A stretch of DNA of 64,000 bases from Gymnopilus junonius (lineage: Eukaryota; Basidiomycota; Agaricomycetes; Agaricales; Galerinaceae): the NCBI GenBank assembly GCA_015501075.1, contig JADNYJ010000002.1:1302001-1366000 (forward strand), in the 5' to 3' direction. The notes under the pieces were generated by a model, which saw nothing but the letters and a program-made list of their open reading frames with translations, made no database searches and was not told the DNA's origin. Numbering within the stretch: the first letter of the stretch is position 1; each line of letters starts with the position of its first letter. Positions 1-11,714 of this stretch are shown piece after piece. A program made the translations under genes and the position numbers.

Positions 1-829
1 TTCCCAATACCTCATTTTTCACCCAGGTATTTTTTCTCTGCCCTAGACTTTGCCCTTTCTGACAGCATTATTGCAGAGTTGATTTCTTCGAAACGTATTC
101 TTGAACTCGGTTCGGGAATAGGATTCCTTGGAATTATTGTTGCAAGTCTCCAACAACTTAATAAAACAAGTCAGCAGTCGTCATCCACAGGCTCCCTCTG
201 GCTTACAGATGTCAACGTCGAGGTCTTGAGCCGATGCCGGGATAATGTTCAACTTACTTGCAGTGCGCTCTGAGCGTAATTCATTGTTTCCGCGACGTCC
301 TGACTTCTTATCAGATTTGTCGTCATTACATCAAAATATAAACTATCTCAAGCTGGATTGGACGGAGTCGATAGACGTAGAAGAGTCCTCCGGACTGGCA
401 ACCTTCATCCATGAGAAAATAAATCCAGATCTCATTCTTGGTGCAGACATTGTAAGTTTGATCTTGTCTGCGCCTGAGGAATTGAGACGAATGCTTTCCA
501 GGTTTTCGATCCATCTCTCGTTCCATCGCTGGTAGGCACTCTAAGGATTGCTCTTCAGCAGGTTAATCCAAAGAACGAACCCAAAGTTGCTTTGATTGCA
601 CTTACTATCAGGAATGAGACTACAATGAATAAATTTCTCTCAAGTGTTCGAGGTCGGTGCTAATAACGGATTATATTTCGTCCATTGAAACTAAGGCTTT
701 TCGTCAGATTCATCTCTACTTCTGGAAGAAGTGAATGTTGGCTTCCAGGAGACATCATTTTCGGAAATAGTTGAAGCAAACAATTCTTTAGAAGATGTCC
801 GGTTATTCCGTATCACAACAGCGGCATAA
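1..829 (+). CDS. eEF2 lysine methyltransferase-like protein (FAM86/EFM3 family), 5' end outside window
   Basis: A seven-beta-strand S-adenosylmethionine methyltransferase, expected to methylate a lysine of elongation factor 2 in the cytosol. The SAM motif I reads ILELGSGIGFLG near position 110, followed by an acidic motif (LTDVN). After splicing comes LGADIVFDPSLVPSLV, the post-motif signature of the FAM86/EFM3 branch, then a stretch ending in TIRNETTMNKFL. Introns that restore the frame are 263-314, 452-501 and 653-707, all GT-AG and 50-55 nt. The stop is at 827-829 after RITTAA. The N-terminal FAM86 region lies before the window, so no start is assigned. The assignment to EF2 rather than another METTL protein is inferred from the family. 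Its presumed substrate gene happens to lie at 5.3-8.4 kb. Confidence 0.8.
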
Positions 830-947
830 TACGAAGAACGGTCCTAGATGGTATAGTACATGACATGCTCGACAGGGTATTGAAACCCAAGGAAATAAAG
901 GGAAGAAAAAGATAACAAGTTGAATCCGGTAAACAGTCGGAGTCAAA
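830..947. other. convergent 3' spacer
   Basis: 118 bp between two convergent genes; no recognisable element. Confidence 0.5.
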
Positions 948-2306
948 TCAACTGTGAAGTTTTACTTCACCACAGAATCGGCAGGTCCAATGGTCATGGG
1001 GATTTCCAACCTCACCACATGTCAGACACGACCATCCCTTGCGTTCATCGTAGGGCCTGCGCATGCTGCAGGCGTCGCATTGTATAGAACGAGCAGAATT
1101 GACCAAGGTGCATGTAGGGCAGGGCCATTCACCAGAGGAATTTGATTGGGGAAGGCTCTGTAACTTTTGAACTGGGTTGCTTCGGAGGAAGGAAGGCTTC
1201 TTCGTTGTTGAAGTCATTATTGGAGTTGTAGTCGGGACATGACTTGTGTTGATAGATCGAGACGAGAGAGGAGCCTTCGCAGGTTCCTTGGCTTTAGGAG
1301 CCACTTTTGAAGAGCCAGCAATACTGTTGGAAGAGCTTGGTCGCAGATGGACATCTTTTACAGTGATAACGTCTTCGTCCGAGTCGTTTCCGGTCAGATC
1401 AATTACTTTGCTCTCCACGCTCTGCTTTGCTGCTTTATCGGCTTCACGCTGCGCATCGGCACCGGAAGCACAGGATTTCTCGTCTCGCACCCTTTGTTCC
1501 GCTGCCTGAAAAATATGTGCTCGTTATCGAGAATATTTGCTAACACGGGGAAATAATTCACTCACCCTCGCTGCCAATTCTCTGGGTGTCAATGCGACGT
1601 TCCTGCTTGGACCACCAAGCCGACCACCTGAGCCAAGGACACGAGCAGTTTTCAAGCGCTTCTCTGCAGCCTCTATAGCTCTGAGACGTGCGAGATGTGG
1701 TGGGATATTACGTGAAACGTTTCCGCCTAGCCGTTTGCCTTCAGAGAAGAACCCTTCGCCAGCATAGCCAGAACGCTGGAGGGCCTCATATTCCTCTTGC
1801 AATTCCGAGAGGTACTTGTAGAATTTATCATCATGCGGGCCGTGGACGTTGTGAGTGAGCTAGATGAGCAATATGGGTAGTATACTTTGGTTAGAGGTTG
1901 AAGTGCGACTCACCTCATGGAGCATAGTCCCTATAACCTCTTCCTCAGGCAAAAACCAGTCTGGAGAGTGAGCAGGTCGCAGTCGAACGAGGATTTTCTG
2001 GCCCATGTTCACATCTACGCTTTGGTGAGATCGGTATACAGATATGAATCGGAGAAAACGCACTAAGTCCTATTTAAAAGACGTCAGTGAATAGGAAATT
2101 GAATGGACACTTGTGTAGGAATGCAGATGCGTACCGAGTAAAGAAGGATTATCAGGGAAGAACTCCGCAAGGATGGGCAACACCCATCCCCTCTTCCTCA
2201 TGATAGGCTTGACGAGTGAAGCTACCCTCTGGAGCATGTGCAAAGCCTTGTCGGCATTTTTCATGTCGTTGAGGTGGGTGAAAGACTGAATGAAGATATC
2301 TGGCAT
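948..2306 (-). CDS. WSS1: WSS1-like WLM-domain metalloprotease with two C-terminal zinc fingers
   Basis: A DNA-dependent protease that removes DNA-protein crosslinks and SUMO-linked proteins in the nucleus. Exons are 2306-2135, 2014-1914, 1859-1566 and 1505-948, giving 374 codons in one frame. The WLM domain occupies the N-terminal ~200 residues: a conserved block with RGWVLPILAEFFPDNPSLL, then GQKILVRLRP, then the catalytic zinc site HELTHNVHGPHD, which is formed across an intron. The C-terminus carries a RanBP2-type finger (WPCPTCTLVNSARSIQCDAC) and a second CxxC..CxxC finger (SCLTCGEVGNPHDHWTCRFC). The acidic LTGNDSDEDV stretch before the fingers resembles a SUMO-interacting motif region. 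The start is the first ATG, just before the usual family N-terminus. Length suits fungal Wss1 proteins. Confidence 0.9.
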
Positions 2307-2502
2307 AGTGATGGTATAGGATAAAGATTGAGAAAGGAACAGGTAAGAGCCCTTTTTATTGGGCGCTTGCGTAAGTGCGCATGGCTGCTTATGTGTGTGA
2401 CAGGGGTATAATTAGACGCGTCAGTTATTCTCGTGATGAATAATGTCACGCGTTTAAGTGGTCACAACGAGAACCTGCGAGAAACAAGAGCGCATTTAAT
2501 AT

Positions 2503-3490
2503 TCAGACTGCAGGTGTTCTGGCATTAGATAATCTCAGAGGAAAAACATCCCACTGCCTTCTCCGCCTCATCTTCTCCGACACCAACAAGTCCAACATGC
2601 CCTTCTCCGCAGTGGGCACAGCCACCACCTTCACCTTGCGCCCCATCTCAGGCGAATCGTCCACCTCTGCCTCCTCGCCTCTCTCATCCTCCACCAGCTC
2701 GTCCTCGTTCAAGTCAATATCCCCGTTGAATACCTCGTCAGGTCGCGCGGGGGCCGGTGCTGGCTGACCTGTGGTAAGCAGCGAAAACGGTGTCAGGATA
2801 TTCGAGGCGATGAACCTCGAAGCGTCGTCCAAGATTGTGCGCGGCTTTCGTAAGGGGATGGAGGTCAGGAGATAGGTCTTTCCTTCCCAAGCAACGGACG
2901 GTGATTTGCCGCGTGCTGGGGGCGGAGGATACGCTGGATCGCAAGTGAACTGGACAGAGATCTCGCCTGAATTTGGATCATAGGAGAATTTAGGCAGAGG
3001 ATGGGAGTAAGAGTTTGGGAATGGATGTGATACGGGTCGTCTGTGACGCAACACCAGACGGCCATCTGCAAAAGGTTTGAGTTTCCGTCGAGTTTCTTTT
3101 GAGATAAGAATTTACCTTCGACATCGATAGCATGCCCAGCTGACCTCGAACACAATGTCCCAGAGGTGTCTATGAAGAAGACCTAGTAGTTTGAGCGCTT
3201 ATTAGTTCGAGGATTGAAATACAACCTAGTAATACCTGATTATTGGCTTTGGGATCTCGAAAGGCTGCCAAGGAAACAATTCAGAAATCCGTACACGCAT
3301 ACCATGAAATCGTCAGACACAGCTTACTCTCAACATGCGACTTCTCCTTCTCTGGCCACAGCGCTATCTCAGTCCCGTCCTCGATCTCATCTCCGGTGAC
3401 ATCGAGGAGACGTTCAGCCGCCACGGACCTAATGACGAAATATCCTCCTGGAAAACCCGACCTATCGATCTGTTTCTCGTCAATCATCAT
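2503..3490 (-). CDS. conserved basidiomycete protein with a beta-trefoil (ricin-B-like) look
   Basis: Exons 3490-3328, 3264-3236, 3182-3116 and 3065-2503 give 273 residues. The spliced N-terminus reads GYFVIRSVAAERLLDVTGDE, then EIALWPEKEK, then NNQVFFIDTSGTLCSRSAGHAIDVE. Such repeated strand-turn units with trailing DV and W/Q positions resemble QxW beta-trefoil lectins, although no full QxW triplet is kept. The C-terminal half is acidic and Pro-rich and ends in a basic patch (SEKMRRRRQW). Exon 2 is only 29 nt. No signal peptide or membrane segment is visible, so a cytosolic or nuclear role is likely. Function is unknown; lectin activity is only a guess. Confidence 0.7.
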
Positions 3491-4157
3491 GATGAAAGTT
3501 CAAAGGCGATATGAGTATGGTCGTGTGTCGAAAGGCAGTTATCTAGCCCAAAGCAATGGAAGCTACTGCGGGAAGCAGCAGAAGCACAGCCTGGAATGGA
3601 TCTATTCATAGAGTAGAGCCCATATGTACATTCCGAGCGCTGCAATTATATCTTATCAAAAGTGTATGTACTCAGGCGCTTGGAAAATGTATGCTTTGCG
3701 GATTGAAAGTAATAAATACATATGCTCTGTGACTGAAAGAAACCTTTGGTTAAATCTGCATAAGAGTTCCAGTCATCTGGAGCCACTCATGACATTACAA
3801 ATATAGGATGTCTGATGAAAGGATAAAGGAAAAAAGAGGATGAATATATGCATTACCTATCGCTAGGGGGGAATACGAAGGGGATCAATCGAATGTATTA
3901 ACCGACCGAAGCCAACAGAAAAAAAAAGATAGGGGCCAGCTACTCTTTACTCAGCAACACCAGATGATGGGAGAGAAGAGAAACGAAACAGCAAAGGACG
4001 GCACGAGGGCGATTAACCACAAGAGGAGAAATAACACTACAATGTGTAAGGATTACAAAGAACCGGGACCTGTGCGAGCAACGAAGGGACGATGCGAATA
4101 TCGAATCGAAGGTTAATATGCGAGAAGAGAAGAATTCGACCGCTTGAGACGTGTCGC
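3491..4157. other. intergenic region
   Basis: 667 bp between the 5' end of one minus-strand gene and the 3' end of the next. It holds the upstream region of the trefoil-like gene. Short plus-strand ORFs near 3624 and 4092 show no family resemblance. I see no repeat or RNA gene. Confidence 0.4.
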
Positions 4158-5072
4158 TTACTCGGCAACCACGAGGCCTCCCATTGCCCGATGAATATCC
4201 CTCATATGATCAACACCGTTTCCCTGTGGAGGAGTAGAGCTCAGGCTACTGCCACTGCCACTACCATTCAACACTCTGGGACCAAGACCAGGATGCCTAA
4301 CGCCCAAGGCGGCGCCCAACATTCTCTTTCCAGGGTCCCCAATCCTCGGCCCGCTTAACGACTCATGCTGCTGCTGCAAACTCGTTGTCAGGATGGCAGG
4401 GTCCGAAGGGAGGTTAGTACTCGTGCCCGCAACAGCCTCGCCGAGAGATGAGCTGATGAGTGCATTGAGGGTGGGATGAGAAGGCAGGGACGGGAGCGTG
4501 GGGGAAGATTGGCCGTCTGCCCGCTCAGGAATGACTACGTGTTGGCCATTGGACGCGGAGGAATGGTTGTTGCGGAGCTGGTGGTTGCCGCTGTTGTTGG
4601 CATGGCCAGTGGAGTTGGAGTTGCTCCGAGAATTTGGGAATACGGACATGGACGCAGCGCGAGGATTGTGAGAGCGAGAAGGATTTGAAGTGTGTTGTCC
4701 TCGGGAGTTCACTGTCTGGATGACGGCTTGAGCATCCGGGCCATCGTACGGCCTGATTGTGGCGGACTGTCCGTTGGATGCAGTGAGAATGGGGGGAGGA
4801 AAGGCAATGGTGTTAAGATAAGCACGCTTGGCTGGGGCCGAGTCAGAATACAGGGACAAAGGGCAGAGGGACAAAGACATACCGACGGTGGCATCCTGGA
4901 AGACAATCAGAAGACTGGTGTCGTCTCTCCATTTGATCTTGAAGCCGCCGGCCACCTGCTCATACTCAGCAAAGGCAGCCTGGATATCCTTGGTCTTGAG
5001 TTCCTTGGGAAAGCCAGTAAGATAGAGGATGCGGGTGACGGAGGCAGACAAGCCCGAGAGAGAAGCGGCCAT
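4158..5072 (-). CDS. RRM-domain RNA-binding protein with low-complexity tail
   Basis: Exons 5072-4883 and 4831-4158 encode 287 residues. The N-terminal RRM starts ILYLTGFPKELKTKDI (an RNP2-like strand), followed by GGFKIKWRDDTSLLIVFQDA (an RNP1-like strand). The single 51-nt intron falls inside the fold and splices QDATV to AKRAYL. The single-RRM arrangement resembles Cip1/Cip2-type and R3H-associated RRMs. The rest is Ser/Asn/Pro-rich and likely disordered (SRSNSNSTGHANNSGN and similar). I chose the ATG at 5072 because MAASLSGLSASVTRILYL leads straight into the RRM; the frame stays open farther upstream without homology. RNA target and partners are unknown. Confidence 0.8.
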   Translation of the reverse strand: MAASLSGLSASVTRILYLTGFPKELKTKDIQAAFAEYEQVAGGFKIKWRDDTSLLIVFQDATVGMSLSLCPLSLYSDSAPAKRAYLNTIAFPPPILTASNGQSATIRPYDGPDAQAVIQTVNSRGQHTSNPSRSHNPRAASMSVFPNSRSNSNSTGHANNSGNHQLRNNHSSASNGQHVVIPERADGQSSPTLPSLPSHPTLNALISSSLGEAVAGTSTNLPSDPAILTTSLQQQHESLSGPRIGDPGKRMLGAALGVRHPGLGPRVLNGSGSGSSLSSTPPQGNGVDHMRDIHRAMGGLVVAE

Positions 5073-5285
5073 TGTAGAAAGGATAGTGATAATAGACAAG
5101 AAAGACTGTTTTAAAAGGCTGGTAACAGTAGTTGGACAGAATGAGATCAAAACATTTTCACCTTGGCTATCTTGAAACACTTGCGTTGTCACAACTTTCG
5201 CACGGTTACCAGAATGCAAATAGATTCCAAGTATGTAAAAAAACTAGTACAACAAATTTCGATTCTATCTCGTCACGGTCATTCA

Positions 5286-8200
5286 TTAGAGCTTGTCGTA
5301 GTAAGTATCGAGGGATGGGATTTCGGGCTATCATTCAATCAGCTTCGTGTCTCATCATTCCATTAGAGGGATTCGCATTACCTTGAGACCCTTGCGGACA
5401 CGGATCTTGGTCACCAACTCCTCCATCTTGCTGCCCTTCTCGAGGGGAGCTGCAAATTTCATTAATACACCGCTTACACGGACTCCATGGGAAGCACTTA
5501 CAGCCGTTCATGATCTCCCAGTGGTCAAACACGCTCTGAGGGAAGGCTTGGCCCGCAGTATGCGAGCGGAGCTCTCCGTTGAAGCCGAATGACTCAGACA
5601 CAGGCAGGAACGCCTTGACAGTGAACATGGGAGTTCCGGGCCTCTGTTCTTCACTGAACACCTGTCCACGACGCTTGTTCAGCACGCTGTAGATGCCACC
5701 AATGGCATTTTCAGGGCATTGGATTTCGACTGTCATATGATCAGCCCAGGAACTAACAAATAATCATCTTAGAAGTACATACCGAGGTAGACGGGTTCCT
5801 GGAGGCTGGGCTCAGCGAGCAAGCAAGCAGCGTAGGTAGCACGACGCATAGTAGGAATGATTTGTCCTCCGCCACGATGGATGGCATCAGTGTGGAGCTA
5901 ACAAGTATGAAGCCATTAGCGCCTAATCTTCCGAATTCCGAACAGGGATTCTTACAGTAACATCAAGCACGTTCACGCGGACACCACGCATGTTCTCTTC
6001 ACAAGTAACACCTTCCTTGGTAGCCCATTGGAAGGCAGCAATGCAAGAATCCTTGATTTCGTTGAGGTACTGCACACCCTTCGTAACATCGACCAACAGA
6101 TTAGGGCCAGTGGTATCGGGACCGAAACACCAGATCTTCCTGGCATCTGTGACATCCCATCCGAACTCGTCGGCGAGCACACGAGCACGAAGCTTGAAAT
6201 CGTCACGAGCGTTGACCTTACCAGCCTCAATGGCCTTTGTGAGCTCCTCATCAATGGGCATGGCCTTCACGAAGAGACGATTGTGCTTGTTCTGCGACTT
6301 CGATAAAGCGACAATTGAAGACTCAGCCTTGACAGTCTCACGGTAAGGCACGACGGGGTCAGAAATCTTGAGAGGAACACCAGCGTGGTCTTCTTGAAGA
6401 TCCTGGAAGTCATTCAGTTTGAGTGAAAGATTCTAAATCATGGGCTCGAAATTTTTTACCTTCAAGCAAATCTCCAAGTGCAGCTCGCCAGCACCAGCAA
6501 CGATGTGCTCACCGGTTTCTGCAATCCAGGCCTGGACACAAGGATCAGACTTGGACAAACGTTTGAGACCTTCGACAAGCTTGGGAAGATCGGCAGCGTT
6601 CTTGACTTCGACGGCAACTTGTACGACAGGAGACACGGAGAACCTCATGACCCTCATATTGTGGGCGGTTTCAGAGGTGGTGAGGGTACCGCTCTTGAGT
6701 AAGAATTGATCGATACCAACGAGACCAACGATGTTACCGGCGGGACAATCCTCAATGGGCTCGATGTAACGACCCATCATGAGCACAGTACGCTGGATGG
6801 ACTTAACGAAGAGGTCGTCCTTCTTTCCAGGAACGTAGTTCGGGCCTTGGATACGGACTTTGGGTCCAGACTTGACGGTTCCAGAGAAGACACGACCGAA
6901 AGCGTAGAAACGTCCCTTATCGGAAGTGGGCACCATCTTGGAGACGTAAAGGACGAGAGGACCGTTGGGGTCGCAGTCGCGGATACCAATGGCAGACTCA
7001 TCGTCCATGGGACCTTCGTAGAGGGTCTCAACACGGTAAGCCTGGGCGGTCTTAGGGGAAGGAAGATTGATGACAATCATCTCCAGGAGGGAGTCGCCAG
7101 CAGGCAAGAATTTGCGCATAACGACCTTGAGGAGGGCCTTGCCTTCAAGGTCACGCTCATCCTGAGCGAGCTTGACGTCGAGCTTCTCGAGCATGGGGCC
7201 GATAGCATCCTTCTTGAAGTTCATGACAGCATCGAAGATCTTGAAGATGGGGTCGAGGACAAAGGTATTGAAGGCACGCTCGAGGGGTTTGCCGTTGGCG
7301 TCAGTACCGACTGTGGTCCATTTGCGGGTGGCAGGGTTGAAGTAGTTGTCGCCCCAGAGCTTGATCATCATCTTATCTTTATCGACACCGAACTTCTTCG
7401 CATATCGGGACGCAAATTGACGGAGAGTGAAGCCCCATCCATGGAGACCGGAGCCGAATGCGACAGTACCCTTGTCGGGGTAGACCTGAACGTCACCAAG
7501 GGCGGCGTCATGGTACGTCGAAACAATGACGTTAACATTTTCAATTGTGCGTTGGAATGATTGGTAAAGGGACTCCTTGTCAACTTGGAGTTCGAGAAGT
7601 GCACGATCGACCTTGTTGATGATAACAACAGGTTTGATACGCTCAGAAAGAGCCTGTCGCAGCACAGTTTCTGTTTGCACGCAGACACCCTCAACACAAT
7701 CGACAACAACGAGGGCACCATCGGTAACACGGAGAGCAGCCGTGACTTCGGATGAGAAATCGACGTGTCCGGGGGAATCAATCAAGTTAATCAAGAACTC
7801 GTTTCCTGAGAGCGGCGAGAACAGGGAATAAAATTAGTCTTGGTATGTAATCAAGAAGGGAAAAAATTGTTATGGGAACGAACCGACAGTTTTCTGCTTA
7901 ATGGAGGGAATATCTTCCTTATCGACCTCGAAGTACATTGAGATGGCCGTTGATTTAATGGTAATACCACGTTCCTTTTCATCCTCTCTCGTATCTGTAA
8001 ACCGCACTTCACCAGCCTTTGCTGAGGCGATAATACCGGCTTTTGAGACAAGGGAATCGGTCAGGGTGGACTTCCCGTGGTCGACTGTGGTATTGTTTCA
8101 GTTTTTGGCTCCGACACCAGGTAAGAAAAAAAACTCACCATGGGCAATAACACTCATGTTACGAATGTTAGTGGGCTTGTCCATGAGCTCACGGATCTGG

Positions 8201-8353
8201 TCTAAAGGCACAAAACACAAAAAAATCCATCTCAACGACTGTGTTTGCAGACAGTGCTCCCAAAATCTACTGACCGACTGTGAAGTTACTAGATAAAGAC
8301 AGACATCGATTAGGAAATCGCAAGGCTGGAGAAGGGCAGAAAACTTACACCAT
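5286..8353 (-). CDS. EEF2: translation elongation factor 2 (eEF2)
   Basis: GTPase that moves the ribosome along mRNA after peptide bond formation. Ten coding exons (8353-8349, 8288-8275, 8201-8139, 8084-7884, 7805-6460, 6402-5956, 5897-5783, 5729-5502, 5449-5382, 5327-5286) add up to exactly 842 codons plus stop, the usual fungal length. The P-loop AHVDHGKST spans the intron at 8085-8138. Switch II is DSPGHVDF, the G4 motif is NKVD, and the diphthamide loop reads [11 protein letters not shown] in exon 7, with the target histidine present. The C-terminus is LDTYYDKL. The first two coding exons are only 5 and 14 nt long. All introns are GT-AG, 50-80 nt. Nothing is truncated, so this is a working housekeeping gene, probably strongly expressed. 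Confidence 0.97.
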
Positions 8354-8741
8354 AGTGTCTAGATGTTATGTGGTACAGATACAAAAGAAAAAGAGTATTA
8401 GGAGGGGAAGATAACAATCTCGATGATGGAGATTGCTTTTGAACAGCGGGTGCAAGCACTTTCACTGTTGACGAGGAGGATAAGGTTTCGCAGTTGACAA
8501 ATCCTTGTCTTATCGATCTTTTTACATAAGGGTAGGTCAAAATTTTGGCATCACCTGACATCTTTCGATCGCCTATATTTAGAAATTTTATCCCAAGCGT
8601 GCACCGTTATACACCGTCAACTGGAGATATCAAAATGTATTGTTTCTTCGAGTCAAAAATCGAGTCATTTTCAATTTTTATTTCTGCGCTCATGGTAAAA
8701 AAAAAGCGGCTCCTTGAATGAGTCTATCGAAACGACCCAAA
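8354..8741. other. EF2 upstream region
   Basis: About 390 bp shared between the EF2 start (minus strand) and the first GNAT remnant (plus strand). It should hold the EF2 promoter and 5' UTR. I could not pick out a clear TATA box or other motif. Confidence 0.4.
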
Positions 8742-9641
8742 ATGACTCCCGATCAGCTGCACCAACTCGACGTCAATCCAAGCACCTAGGAATCATTTTT
8801 GCGCTTGCGAAGGCACAAATATATCATACTGACTCCGATGCGTTAGGAGGACGCTCCTCAATTTGTTCCGTTATTCAATGATCCACGAGTATATGAGGCT
8901 TCATAAGCCCCCATTTCCCTTATGCATTGAGTAAGTAAGTACTATTTTTCGTCCGCTGCGTAAATATCTAAAGCGTCGAAAAGAGGACGCAGAGTCCTGG
9001 CTGCAAGAATACAAACCAAAATCTGACGCTATTTTGCAAGAGCTGAAAAATGCTCAGGGTTCGGAGAATCTGAAGATAGTCAGTGATGCACCTATCGGTT
9101 TCATTCGTGAAGTCAAAGAGAATTGTGGAAATATTTTCCTCGGAAACATTGACATTGCTCGTTGCTTCGGTCCCGAATTAATCGATACCAAAACGGCTGA
9201 TTGGGAGCACATGGAAGAGAAAGGCGAAGCAAACAAGAAACTCGAAGTCGGTGATCCCAACATCATCTGGAATTTTGGAGGCATGTCGCTGATTTCTCTT
9301 TATGTAAGAGAGGTGAAAGGTTCATCACCAATGTTATAGACTTCCTTGCTCCAAGCTACCATGGTCAAGGCATAATGACAGACGCCGTAGAAACGTTGTT
9401 GCATGATTGGGCTATCCCTCGCATGAACGTCCACAAAATCTTGGCTGGCGTTTTCGTAGGTAATGAAGCCAGCCTGAGAGTATTCCAGAAGAATGGGTTC
9501 GTATTGAGTCGCAGGATCGAGGAATACAAGGAAGTCCGGGGTAAGATGAAAGGTCTGTATGTTGTAGAATGGAAGTCGGACAACAACGATGCGTGGACTA
9601 CTTATCTGTGGACTATATCTTCCTTCGATTTCAGATCCTAA
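8742..9641 (+). pseudogene. GNAT acetyltransferase, tandem copy 1 (degraded N-terminus)
   Basis: Reads as a GNAT (Acetyltransf_3-type) protein matching the intact copy at 10794-11671. The N-terminal block FLRLRRHKYIILT is preserved, but the frame has in-frame stops at the positions corresponding to G-E in TGEPFLR, L in RLED and after VYEAS, so the first exon cannot be translated. The middle exon is open (EDAESWLQEY to GDPNIIWNFG). So is the last exon, with the acetyl-CoA-binding motif GQGIMTDAV and the family ending VFQKNGF. Decay is thus concentrated at the 5' end. An internal start could still make a partial protein, but it would lack the first strands of the fold. Confidence 0.75.
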
Positions 9642-9776
9642 TCTCCCTCAATATTGGAGATTGCACAAAGGTTGTGATATAAATAGTCTTGTCAATCGCT
9701 CAGGAACTTCCGATGAGCCAGGCGATACGACCCCTATGAGGGAACGGGTAGACGAGCACATCCTATACCTTCCACC

Positions 9777-10693
9777 ATGGCCAAAGAGAATGCATGGAGC
9801 CCTCTGGAGGCAAATCCGGCCACCAAAGAAGTCTCTTGCGACTAAGAAAGCACAAGAACGTGATAACCACCCCACCAAGGCCAGAGGATGTCCAAACCCT
9901 TCTCGAAAATCTAAATGATGCACGCGTATACCACTGGCTGGGAGGCACTCCGAATCCATATCTTCGTGGTATGTCAAGTCTTCACGTTTTTACAACCAAG
10001 AATCCCATGTCATAGCAATCAAATGGTACCTAGGACACGCGGAGGCTAGCTGGTCGAGGTCGAAACAACGAGCAGACGCCGCCTTATAGGAACTAGAAGA
10101 CGCGAATAGTTTCAATCCTCCCAAGCTTGTGAACTCCTGTCCTCTTGCTTTTATTCGTAGGGTTCAGGAAGATGGATCGGAAGAATTTGTTGGGAACATC
10201 GTTATCGGCAGATGTCCCAATGGCGAGCTGATAAATACAGAAACTGTGGGCTGGGACCGCAAAGCCCAGAACGAAGCAGAGAATGAGAGCAAAGGGTTGG
10301 GTGATCCAACAATAATATGGAGCATCGCAAGTACGTTGTCCCATTCCTGCAAGTTGCGTGCTCCGCGGGTTGAAGGCGAATTGATTAGACTTCATTGCGC
10401 CTAAATTCCGTGGGCAGGGTATTATGACCGATGTAGTGGACACCATATTGCACGAATGGGCTGTCCCTCGCATGGGAGCTCGTCACGTCATCGTCGGCGC
10501 TTTCGTAGACAATGTAGGCAGTGCTAGGGTGTTTGAGAAGAATGGGTTCCGTGCCTTACGGATAATCCCAAAGTATTACGAAGTCAGAGGCGAGTGGAGG
10601 GATATCAGAGTGATGGAATGGAGGTCGGGTGATACCTACTTATTCGCTTTCAAGTTCCTACTTTGCATGTGCTTAAAAAGAGTGATAAGATAA
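9777..10693 (+). pseudogene. GNAT acetyltransferase, tandem copy 2 (frameshift and nonsense)
   Basis: Second paralogue in the array. From the ATG at 9777 the sequence follows the family (WSPLEANPATKE), then needs a one-base shift to reach the homologous LLRLRKHKNVITTPPRPEDV; from 9777 itself it hits TAA soon after. An ATG at 9794 in the shifted frame would bypass this. Exon 2 carries an in-frame TAG near 10087 within AAL-stop-ELEDA, where copy 3 has Lys and copy 1 has Gln, so CAG to TAG is the simplest cause. The last exon is intact (GQGIMTDVVDTILHEWAVP ...VFEKNGF). One frameshift plus one nonsense codon make this a pseudogene. A processed or readthrough product is unlikely. Confidence 0.75.
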
Positions 10694-10793
10694 AAATAAG
10701 CAGATGATTATTTGTCGAGTCATCAAGACAAGAAGACTCATAAACCACAAGTTCTGCTATATTTCCGGAATTGCAACCTTCTTCACATCTACG

Positions 10794-11671
10794 ATGGCTG
10801 ACCCCCAGCTGTACCCTCTTGAAGTAAACGCGAAAACGGGCGAACCTTTCCTTCGCCTACGAAACCATAAGAATATCATTCTGACCCCGCCTAGGTTAGA
10901 GGACATTCCAGCACTCGTCTCGATCCTGAATGACCCGCGAGTATGCGACTGTTTGTCAGGACCGCCATATCCTTACACGCTTGGTAAGTTCAACAGGCCA
11001 ATTATTCGAAGTAGGGTGGAGCAAATCGTTGATTGCGGAGGAATCGTCCAGATCATGCAAAATACTGGATCAACATGATAAAGCCGCTCTCTGATCAGGT
11101 ATTCAAAGAACTAGAGGACGCGCGCGAAGAGCCTACACCCACAATAGTGGGTCATTGTCCAGTAAGGTACATCCGTGAGGTACAGGAGGATGGAACGGAT
11201 GTGTTCCTTGGCGACGCTAGCATCATCCGGTGTCTGCACGGAGAGCTCATGGGTCCCAATGGTCCAATGGAAGTCGACTGGGAAAACAAAGAAAAGAGAG
11301 AAGAAGAAAATAATCAGATTCCGGTTGGCGATCCGAGTATCATTTGGAGCTTCGGGGGTACGTCCCTTCGTGCTCATTTATATGCAGGATCGATTGAATA
11401 ATGGTAGGGATAAGATTATTTGGCACCTTCTCACCATCGTCAGGGTATAATGTCGGATGCCATAGGTACCATTCTTCATGAATGGGGTATTCCACGTATG
11501 GCAATACGCAGGATGTGGGTATCTGCATTTACAGGGAATGAAGGGAGTGTAAGAGTGTTCCAGAAGAATGGCTTCGAGCTTGTCGCCACTCGCGAGAATC
11601 ACTTCGAGGTGAAGGGCAAAATCCGTGGGTTGCATTTGTTAGAATGGAAGCACGAATCGTACCGGGGGTAA
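10794..11671 (+). CDS. GNAT N-acetyltransferase, tandem copy 3 (intact)
   Basis: Transfers an acetyl group from acetyl-CoA to an amine; the substrate cannot be told from sequence. Exons 10794-10983, 11052-11357 and 11415-11671 join in frame to 250 residues. Landmarks: FLRLRNHKNIILTPPRLEDI at the N-terminus; YTL-DHAKYWINMIK across intron 1; YIREVQEDGTDVFLGDASI in the central sheet; LAPSHHRQGIMSDAIG (the acetyl-CoA pyrophosphate loop, R/Q-x-x-G-x-G/A type); and VFQKNGFELV near the end, the usual GNAT beta6-beta7 signature. It is the only one of three adjacent copies without stops or frameshifts, which suggests selection kept just this copy. It may act on small molecules or peptides like RimJ-type enzymes; that is inference. 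Confidence 0.8.
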
Positions 11672-11714
11672 ATCTAGACTAACTTTGATGGATGTCTGTT
11701 GGCTGTTACGAAGT

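Noticed and set aside
3624..3806. 60-codon plus-strand ORF
   Set aside because: AT-rich intergenic sequence, no resemblance to known proteins and no exon partners.
6706..7560. 284-codon plus-strand ORF
   Set aside because: Exactly antisense to the highly biased EF2 coding exon; the open frame is a by-product of codon bias.
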